Part shown: positions 1 through 7,690 of the stretch, in pieces
How the letters are laid out: the number at the start of each line of letters is the position of its first letter
How positions within the stretch are numbered: position 1 is the first letter of the stretch
Assembly: GCF_946479715.1 (NCBI RefSeq)
Contig: NZ_CAMLHF010000158.1
Coordinates: 1-13,502 of the forward strand
Direction of reading: 5' to 3'
Origin: an uncultured Pedobacter sp.
GTDB lineage: Bacteria > Bacteroidota > Bacteroidia > Sphingobacteriales > Sphingobacteriaceae
DNA: 13,502 nt
Made by a program: the position numbers and the translations under genes
The notes under the pieces: generated by a model
Told to the model about the DNA's origin: nothing
The model's input: only the letters and a program-made list of their open reading frames with translations
The model's database searches: none

Positions 1-1248
1 AATCAATCCATAATTTTTTTGCAGTAAACACAAACCGGCAATGTCGCCATCTTTCATGTTGGATACATCAAGTGACGTATTGCATGAACTAACGGGGCCG
101 ATGGTACGCTGTGTTAACGTATTTCTTGCAAGCAGGAATGAAGTATCAATACGTCCTGTCTTTAATCGCAAATAGCCTTTTCTTTCATTAACAGACCAAA
201 GCTTGTTGACAGGATTATGATTCCATTGCCATACCAGGGGTAATGGACGTTCACCACTCTTGCGATTAAATTCGTCAGACGCAACAATGCCTGGGAGCAG
301 GCCTTTACTTGCAGGAAGATTTAATCTTTCAGGAACTTTACCATCAATACCCAGTACAGGCCAGCCATCTTCCCATCTTACAGGAAGGAGGTAGGGAATA
401 CGGCCAACAGAACCAAAATCACGGAAAAGATAAGCATACCAATTACCCTTTGGATCATCAATCAATCCACCCTGCGCTACACCTAAATCCTGAAAACCAA
501 CTCTGCCTTCCCATGGCCCGGTGATATTATCCGCACGATGGATAACCACCGTGCGCATGCCGCCACGAGGCCAGGTAATGTTGAACAAATAATATTTGCC
601 ACTTACTTTGAATAGCTGCGAGCCTTCGCCTAAGCCGCTATTACCAACTGTCTGACTGGGCAAGCTGGAATTTTCAATGATCACCTGGTTTACTCCTCCC
701 TGCTTTAAACCCGATAAATCTTCTTTTAACTCAACCAGAGTTAGTCTCCTGTTGCCATAAATCATGTATGTTTTTCCATCATCGTCAAAAAATAAGGAAT
801 GGTCATGCAAGACGGGGCGGAATGAAATTTCTTTCCAGGGACCTTTCTCAATATTCTTTGTTGTATAAATATGTGTTCTGCCGCTCGTTGATGCAAAGGT
901 GGTTACATAATACGTGCCTTTGTAATAACGAATGCTGCTTGCCCAGGAACCCTGGCCATAGGCAGATTTTCCCTTTTCAAGATTCATTTCATTATTATTA
1001 ACTAAAGTGTCGCAGGCATAGCTGACCAGCGTCCAGTTGACCAGATCCTTCGATTTCATAATCGGCACACCCGGACTCATATGCATTGTAGTACTGCTCA
1101 TGTAGTACGTATCTCCTACACGAATCATAGCCATATCCGGAACGTCGGCAAATATGATCGGGTTGTGTGCATTCTGTGTCTGCGCAGACTTTCTAAAAGA
1201 AACAACAGTGATTATGACTAATAACGTTTGTGTGAAGAATTTTTTCAT
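1..1248 (-). CDS. GH43 family glycosidase (beta-xylosidase / alpha-L-arabinofuranosidase type), 3' end beyond window
   Basis: 416 codons are visible, and the frame is still open at base 1. Residues 1 to about 23 form a Sec signal peptide (MKKFFTQTLLVIITVVSF, cleavage near SAQ-TQ), so the enzyme is exported. A five-bladed GH43 propeller fills about residues 28-320. The opening motif ADVPDMAMIRVGDTYYMSST carries the expected general base Asp38. HDHSLFFDDDG supplies the pKa-modulating Asp149, and GLGEGSQLF supplies the general acid Glu208. From about residue 323 (ASDEFNR...) a concanavalin-like C-terminal domain of the GH43_C2 kind begins; roughly its first 90 residues are present. The opening motif looks like subfamily GH43_12, but that is from memory. 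Known activities of the family are removal of arabinofuranosyl or xylosyl groups from xylan or arabinan; the exact substrate is inferred. The start is the first Met before the signal peptide, 55 bases after the acetylesterase stop, so co-transcription is likely. No damage is seen. Confidence 0.93.
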   Translation of the reverse strand, partial: MKKFFTQTLLVIITVVSFRKSAQTQNAHNPIIFADVPDMAMIRVGDTYYMSSTTMHMSPGVPIMKSKDLVNWTLVSYACDTLVNNNEMNLEKGKSAYGQGSWASSIRYYKGTYYVTTFASTSGRTHIYTTKNIEKGPWKEISFRPVLHDHSLFFDDDGKTYMIYGNRRLTLVELKEDLSGLKQGGVNQVIIENSSLPSQTVGNSGLGEGSQLFKVSGKYYLFNITWPRGGMRTVVIHRADNITGPWEGRVGFQDLGVAQGGLIDDPKGNWYAYLFRDFGSVGRIPYLLPVRWEDGWPVLGIDGKVPERLNLPASKGLLPGIVASDEFNRKSGERPLPLVWQWNHNPVNKLWSVNERKGYLRLKTGRIDTSFLLARNTLTQRTIGPVSSCNTSLDVSNMKDGDIAGLCLLQKNYGLI

Positions 1249-1303
1249 TAACCTACTTGTTGGGATGTACCTTGTAAATAAATTTTTTTATAAAGCAAAC
1301 TGG

Positions 1304-3244
1304 TTAAAAGCCGTCCGTTCTAAACGGTGAGGCCGGTAGTCCTTCTTTGTTATGTAAGTTAGGATAAGGTGGGCTATCGGCCCAGGCATATCTCACATAC
1401 ATAGGATTAGGGAGCTCATCATTCCATACCATCACTTTATCGCCTTCAATTTTGGCTTTGGCCTGAACAAAGACTTTATCAGCACCAGCAATGGCAAATT
1501 CTTTTAACTCTTCTCCGTCATTAGTAATCAAACCGCTTCCCACATTTGTAAATGAAATAACGATTTTATTTCCATCAACAGAAGCTGATTGATAAAGCGG
1601 GCCTGAGTAAACCAAATTTTCTCCGTAAGCAACTTTTTGTGCTACTAAAGCTAACCTGTCTCCCACATCTTTTTTATTCCAGGGATGAATATCGTTCCAT
1701 TCACCAATATCTATCGTAACAGCCATACCTGTATTTGGAAGCGATAGCGCCTTAAACTGGGATTCACGAAAAAGGGCCCAACTGCTTTCGGTTGGCAGAT
1801 ATGTGTAATCGCCATAGTTAGGCATCTGCACAAAGAGAAAAGGCAGATCACCTATATTCCATATCCTGCGCCAGTCATTTATTTGGACAGGCTGCAATTG
1901 TGCATATTCTTTTGCTCTGGTTATATTGCTTTCGCCCTGATACCAGAGAAAGCCTTTTATGGTATAATTCGTAACAGGAGCAATCATGCCATTGTATAAT
2001 GCCGTTGGAGCATTTTGCACTGCTATACCATTACTCCCTATTCCCGATCTTGGAACAAATACCTCACCTACCTTATACTGCCAGGTGCCGACCAAGGTAA
2101 CGGTATCGCTACCGGAGAATAAAAAATAAGGCTTATCAGGAACAAACCCACCTTTACCATTGTTATTTACAATGCGCACAACAAAAAGGTTTTTACCCAC
2201 TTTCAAAAAGTCGGCAGGTACATTATATCTGCGCTCTGAATACAAGGAACCTGTTTGGCCAACTTGTTTGCCATTGATGTATAAAATATCTGAGTCAATA
2301 ATCCTCCCTAAATAAATTCTGGATGGTTTACCTACCATTGATGCCGGCACTTCAATTTCCTTTCTATACCACACAACACCGTTTAGGTCTCTAACACCCT
2401 GATCTTCCCAAAACGCAGGAATAGTAATATTTTTCCAGCCTTTTGGAATATAGGCGGTGTCATACCAGCGCTTTGAACCATTCATGCCCTTATCCTGTAA
2501 TGTCTCCTGCCGTCTTGGAGGGCCACCGGATCTTCTAAGACTGTTTATATAAGCTGTGTCGTTGTTCTTTTGAATCACGCTTATGATGGAAGGAAACTCC
2601 TTTAAGCCTTCCTCGCTGGTCCATGCTTCAATAGGCGTGCCGCCAACACTTGAATTAATGATACCTATTGGCACACCATATTTTTGATACAGCTTTTTCG
2701 CAAAAAAATAAGCCACCGCTGAAAAGGGTTTTATGTCTTTTGGACTGGCAGTTTTCCAGGCACCTCCATCCAGTTCTTCTTTCGGACCATCAAGAATAGG
2801 ACGAATTGGGACTTTGAATTGGCGGATTTTTGGGAAGTTTACTTCTTCCATTTCCTTTGCATAAGTAGCGTCATCATAACCCAATTGGTATTCCATGTTT
2901 GACTGACCAGAACAAACCCACACATCACCGATCAGCACATCTTTGATCGTAATCGAATTACTACCCGTTATCTTCATCTCATAAGGCCCACCGGCTTTTA
3001 TTTCAGGAAGAATAATGTTCCATTTACCATCAGCTCCGGTTACGGCCTTGTACGTTTTGTTAATGAATTGTACCGAAACTTTTTCTCCGGCAGGCGCCCA
3101 ACCCCAGAGCTTAACCTTCGCATTACGTTGCAACACCATGCCCTCACTAATTAGTTTCGGTAATTGAATCTGAGCGATGGAAGTACCCGAGAGCACCAGC
3201 ATAACGATGAATGTACAATAGTAATGTCTTCTGTATACTTTCAT
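1304..3244 (-). CDS. Sialate O-acetylesterase-family (SASA, CE20/CE6-like) carbohydrate acetylesterase with inserted beta-sandwich
   Basis: This 646-residue secreted protein has a signal peptide at residues 1-24 (cleavage near SIA-Q). It is an SGNH/SASA-type esterase that should remove O-acetyl groups from sugars. An N-terminal beta-rich domain (about 25-105) is followed by block I, VCSGQSNME, with nucleophile Ser115. The SSVGGTPIEAW segment (Gly201/202) and LWYQGESN (434-440) follow as oxyanion-hole and block regions, and DIHPWNK carries the Asp518/His520 pair. Between the catalytic halves, about residues 265-390, lies an inserted GH2-type jelly roll (GVVWYRKEIEVP, YINGKQVGQT). That split-domain layout is the one described for the CE20 xyloglucan acetylesterase of Xanthomonas. 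Family annotation as sialate esterase is probably misleading here; acetylated hemicellulose is the more likely substrate because GH43 and CE1 genes flank it. The start is the Met before the signal peptide; no clear Shine-Dalgarno sequence precedes it. The gene is complete. Confidence 0.93.
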   Translation of the reverse strand: MKVYRRHYYCTFIVMLVLSGTSIAQIQLPKLISEGMVLQRNAKVKLWGWAPAGEKVSVQFINKTYKAVTGADGKWNIILPEIKAGGPYEMKITGSNSITIKDVLIGDVWVCSGQSNMEYQLGYDDATYAKEMEEVNFPKIRQFKVPIRPILDGPKEELDGGAWKTASPKDIKPFSAVAYFFAKKLYQKYGVPIGIINSSVGGTPIEAWTSEEGLKEFPSIISVIQKNNDTAYINSLRRSGGPPRRQETLQDKGMNGSKRWYDTAYIPKGWKNITIPAFWEDQGVRDLNGVVWYRKEIEVPASMVGKPSRIYLGRIIDSDILYINGKQVGQTGSLYSERRYNVPADFLKVGKNLFVVRIVNNNGKGGFVPDKPYFLFSGSDTVTLVGTWQYKVGEVFVPRSGIGSNGIAVQNAPTALYNGMIAPVTNYTIKGFLWYQGESNITRAKEYAQLQPVQINDWRRIWNIGDLPFLFVQMPNYGDYTYLPTESSWALFRESQFKALSLPNTGMAVTIDIGEWNDIHPWNKKDVGDRLALVAQKVAYGENLVYSGPLYQSASVDGNKIVISFTNVGSGLITNDGEELKEFAIAGADKVFVQAKAKIEGDKVMVWNDELPNPMYVRYAWADSPPYPNLHNKEGLPASPFRTDGF

Positions 3245-3324
3245 ATTAATGGGTCAGTGTTTAAAGCCAGCTTCATTGTTGATCCTAGTGGCTGGTTGGT
3301 GGATATTCTTTTACCAGTTATTAT
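3245..3324. other. Short leader between the esterase remnant and the acetylesterase gene
   Basis: These 80 bases precede the acetylesterase start on the minus strand. I see no coding remnant, no strong hairpin and no clear Bacteroidota-type promoter (TTTG near -33 with TAnnTTTG near -7). Together with the adjoining pseudogene the non-functional stretch is 327 bases long. A promoter for the two downstream enzyme genes could lie here, but nothing in the sequence demonstrates it. Confidence 0.4.
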
Positions 3325-4489
<1,165 letters not shown>

Positions 4490-4848
4490 TTAAAAAATTT
4501 ATAAATCATTTATGTAATACATGTTAACGAAATTATCATGTTGGAGAATATCGTTTGTCTTTAATGCATCCCTTACCACCTGCCGCCGATAAAAATTTGC
4601 CGAATCTGCAAGCGTCATTTTCTTCTATTCTGATAAAAAACACGTTGAGACATTTTCAATTTTGTTAGATACGTATCAAAAATTAAGGGAAGAATGAAGA
4701 ATCATCCCTCCGTATTGTTTATGACTGCTTTGCCAATGGCGTCTGCCATTATATTGAAAAACTTTTATTAAACAAGTGCAACCAATTCAACCATCGACCA
4801 ACGCAATAAGCCATGCAACTGAGGATTGTAACCTTATAGATTTTATGA
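4490..4848. other. 359-base intergenic gap between lipoprotein and esterase genes
   Basis: This is the longest gene-free stretch of the window. It separates the transport/binding block from the enzyme block, so it is the most plausible place for a secondary promoter or for partial termination. I find no convincing TTTG/TAnnTTTG promoter pair, no GC-rich hairpin with a T-run, and no recognisable coding remnant; a 15-codon Met-initiated frame (4749-4702, minus) has no support. The one ordered element is a perfect 10-base palindrome, GATACGTATC, at 4668-4677. It lies about 180 bases upstream of the esterase start and could be a regulator site or chance. Confidence 0.4.
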
Positions 4849-5892
4849 TCATTGCACTACAACCGGGCTAAACGTTTCGAACTTTACTCCCCTGTCACGC
4901 ATAACCAATGTATCTGTAAGGTTATGGGTGCTAGTACCAAAATCAACATTGTATTTCAAATACAATACATCTCTTTTTTCATTTCCCCATATATCACCTT
5001 TTTTCACAAACTCGCCATTGCCTGTTATTGTGTAGGTAGCGGATGCAGGGCCAGTAACAAGGCACTTACCACTATTGTCAAAATTTAGAACCAATTTGAA
5101 CGGTGCATTGATATTGCCTTTGTTCTTCGCATTTAAAGAAATGCTGTCTTGCGTCAATGATTTGGTAAAAAGGCTCACTACCTCATCCTTTTCAACATAG
5201 GCATTATGATAAATTACGGTCGTGTCCAATGTAGTATTTCCGCTGTTACCTTTTACTTCATCGACACCCCTTCTGAGGTAAGAACCATGATAAGGATTAA
5301 TATATTTTACTCCAAAAAGAACATAGTCTTTGGGCACTACACTCCAATCGCCAGCTTTGCGTCGATCAGGAGAAGACAAAGTGCTTGAACCCGTTAGCAC
5401 TGAATCGGCATTTGCTGCAGATTTAATTTTTAACGGAATAACAAATGTGTTTTTTATAGCACGAGGGTCGGCAAAAAATGCTTCTGTCAACTGAACTTCA
5501 AGACCGCCCATCATCTTGCCTGAGGGAATTGAAATCTTCATGTCTTTTGGCAAGAAATAATAGTTATCAGGCATCGCAACAACACTATCTCCATTAGCAG
5601 TATTAAATTTTACATTGTTCGCAAGAGAATTGTCTACAGATACTTCAAGAGTGATATCTTTCTTGTTTTCATAAACACCACCCATTGTAGCCATAATTAG
5701 AAACTTGTGTTGATTGTCCAGGCTATTGTCATACACATCCTCTCCCAACACAAGCGTTCTAACTGGTGACTGATAAGGGAAATACACGGTTGAGTACTTG
5801 TAATCAGGGAATTCCCAATCTTTATTACAGGCAGTAAATATAGAGAGTAGAACAATTGATATCAAAAAGGCTCGTTTCATTTCATTATGCAT
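4849..5892 (-). CDS. Surface-glycan-binding-type lipoprotein, DUF1735/DUF5627-like (XusE position)
   Basis: This 347-residue lipoprotein has a short hydrophobic signal and a lipobox ending FTAC, with lipidated Cys22. The following residues NKDWE resemble the Bacteroidota lipoprotein export signal (QKDDE type), which suggests display on the outer face of the outer membrane. The N-terminal half (YSTVYFPYQSPVRTLVLGED, then ITLEVSVDNSL) is like DUF1735/BT_3987 N-terminal beta-sandwich domains. The C-terminal half (NPYHGSYLRRGVDEV, TVIYHNAYVEKDEVV, DTLVMRDRGVKFE) is like DUF5627. These domain names are recognised by eye and unverified. Such proteins sit after SusD genes and bind glycan at the cell surface; no catalytic motif is seen. 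It starts 18 bases after the SusD stop, in the same operon. Translation may instead begin at Met5 (5880), since MKRAFLIS makes a more typical signal start; neither Met has a clear Shine-Dalgarno sequence. Confidence 0.82.
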   Translation of the reverse strand: MHNEMKRAFLISIVLLSIFTACNKDWEFPDYKYSTVYFPYQSPVRTLVLGEDVYDNSLDNQHKFLIMATMGGVYENKKDITLEVSVDNSLANNVKFNTANGDSVVAMPDNYYFLPKDMKISIPSGKMMGGLEVQLTEAFFADPRAIKNTFVIPLKIKSAANADSVLTGSSTLSSPDRRKAGDWSVVPKDYVLFGVKYINPYHGSYLRRGVDEVKGNSGNTTLDTTVIYHNAYVEKDEVVSLFTKSLTQDSISLNAKNKGNINAPFKLVLNFDNSGKCLVTGPASATYTITGNGEFVKKGDIWGNEKRDVLYLKYNVDFGTSTHNLTDTLVMRDRGVKFETFSPVVVQ

Positions 5893-5911
5893 TTATGATT
5901 AGAGATTGGTG

Positions 5912-7687
5912 TTACCACCCTTTATTTTGTTGAAGGTTTGCGTTCAAAGCCTCTGTCAAGGGAATAGGGCCATAGTACATGAAATCCGAATACTGTCTGC
6001 TTTCTACAGGCTGCACATTATAAGTGTTGTTTGTTATAAGTACGCCTTTAGCTTGCTCAGTCAGATTTTCTTTCCAGCGACGCAAATCCCAGAAGCGAAA
6101 ATCTTCAAAGCTTAATTCCAATCTTCTTTCATTTCGGATCAACTTACGCATGTCTTCTTTTGTGATGATCGATGCCAGGTAGTTATCGGGTTGCGTGATT
6201 CCAGCTCTTTTACGTATAGCTGCAATCACATTGCGGGCAGAAAAGCCAAATGACCCGGTACCCTCGGGACCCCAAGCTTCATTTGCAGCCTCAGCATAAG
6301 CCAAAAAGATTTCTGTATATCTGATATGAACTGGGTAATGTTTCTGAGTGGATGTTGAAGTCGGATTCAAATTCACATCTTCTCTCATCAACTTACGCAA
6401 GTAATATCCCGTTCTGGTCGATGTTGGCAGAACGTTAACGGCATCGTTGGTGGGATTGTCCGACTTGGTCCAGATTGTTTTATTTGACATAGTACCACCA
6501 TTAAGTAAGATGTAGTTCTTCAACCTGGGATCACGGTTCGTATAAGGATCTGTAGCTGCATAACCACTGGCAGGATCTGAAATTGGATAACCATTAGCCA
6601 TAGGAAAAGCATCTACCAGGTTTTGCGTTGGATTCACCCTTCCATTTCCAAACAGTGTTGGCGGAAAGTTGTTTCTCTCCAGGTTATTATTTTGTACAAT
6701 ACTTCCCCTCCACAACATTTCTTTTTGATCAATACCCGTTTCAAGATTAAGTGGGTTAACATTAGTAGCAGTATAAAACAATCCACCCTGGGGATCCAAC
6801 CCACTCAAACCACCATTCAGATTAAGCACTTCACCTGCATAGTCTGCTGCGGTTTCCCATTTAATGATATTTCCCTGGGAATTATAAGCAGGGCTGGCTG
6901 CTAGCAAAGCTGCTTTTGCCCGTATACCTTTTACAATGCGTGCTGATACCCGTTGCCTGCTAAAATTGCCAAAGACACGGTTATAATCGGCCACTGCCAT
7001 GCCATTGTATCTGGCGGGCAATTGTGCTGCTGCAATGTTCCCATAGTCGAGCGGCAAATATTTTTCAGCCTCGGTTAGGTCAGTGTAGATCTGCTCCATG
7101 CACTGATCGAACATATTACGCTGTTTTGAAAAGTCAGAATCAGGCTCGAGGGCTTCTGTAATAATAGGCACACCCAGTAATTCACCATTGGCACTGTAAC
7201 CAGCATGAGCTCGTAGAAGGTTCAACATAAACAAAGCCCGCAGGCCATAAGCTTCACCTTTGAGACGGTCATTAAATAAAACCCGCACATCTTTATTTAT
7301 CGAAGACCAGTTAACACTGTCTACTTCCTTGAGGAAAAGGTTTATGTACATGATCGCCGAATAAGAATTATTCCATTGATCGATAGGATTATTAGCTGCA
7401 GACCATGAACCTGTCGCCATGTTCAAAAGCGGGCTGAACTTGTCATTGGTTACCGCATCATCTGTAGCTACCTCGCTAAAAGAGTACCCATTAGTTGGGA
7501 GCCGGGTGTAGGCATTCATCAAGATACCCTCTGCATAAAAGGGATCGCTATAAATGTCTTCTAATGTGCGGTGGTTATCGTCAAGTGGAGACAAAAGGTC
7601 CTTTTTGCAACCGGAAAACATCATCCCGAAAACAACAAGTACCAGAAATTTTTTACACATGTTTATCATTTTATTATGTGAGGACAT
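5912..7687 (-). CDS. RagB/SusD family nutrient-uptake outer-membrane lipoprotein (second pair)
   Basis: This 591-residue SusD homologue should form the glycan-binding lid on the SusC encoded immediately upstream. The signal sequence ends in a lipobox with Cys27 (MMFSGCKKD); the KKD after Cys fits a surface-export signal. The SusD-like N-terminal region includes LKGEAYGLRALFMLNLLRAH and GVPIITEALEPDSDF, typical of the TPR-rich core. The C-terminal SusD domain has YTEIFLAYAEAANEAWGP, AIRKRAGI and the family signature NERRLELSFEDFRFWDLRRW, ending GPIPLTEALNANLQQNKGW. Length is normal for the family and the frame is intact. The annotated start is 3 bases after the SusC stop, implying translational coupling. 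Met7 (7669) or Met10 (7660, MCKKFLVLVV) would give a more usual signal peptide and cannot be excluded. The ligand is not evident from sequence; a xylan-type glycan is inferred from the neighbours. Confidence 0.96.
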   Translation of the reverse strand: MSSHNKMINMCKKFLVLVVFGMMFSGCKKDLLSPLDDNHRTLEDIYSDPFYAEGILMNAYTRLPTNGYSFSEVATDDAVTNDKFSPLLNMATGSWSAANNPIDQWNNSYSAIMYINLFLKEVDSVNWSSINKDVRVLFNDRLKGEAYGLRALFMLNLLRAHAGYSANGELLGVPIITEALEPDSDFSKQRNMFDQCMEQIYTDLTEAEKYLPLDYGNIAAAQLPARYNGMAVADYNRVFGNFSRQRVSARIVKGIRAKAALLAASPAYNSQGNIIKWETAADYAGEVLNLNGGLSGLDPQGGLFYTATNVNPLNLETGIDQKEMLWRGSIVQNNNLERNNFPPTLFGNGRVNPTQNLVDAFPMANGYPISDPASGYAATDPYTNRDPRLKNYILLNGGTMSNKTIWTKSDNPTNDAVNVLPTSTRTGYYLRKLMREDVNLNPTSTSTQKHYPVHIRYTEIFLAYAEAANEAWGPEGTGSFGFSARNVIAAIRKRAGITQPDNYLASIITKEDMRKLIRNERRLELSFEDFRFWDLRRWKENLTEQAKGVLITNNTYNVQPVESRQYSDFMYYGPIPLTEALNANLQQNKGW

Positions 7688-7690
7688 ATT

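Noticed and set aside
309..524. Plus-strand short frames at the left edge (also 768-1001)
   Set aside because: The minus strand here encodes a continuous GH43 protein with all three catalytic acids; the plus frames are shadows.
4702..4749. Tiny minus-strand frame beginning MADAIGKAVINN in the 359-base gap
   Set aside because: It has only 15 codons, no ribosome-binding signal and no recognisable family.
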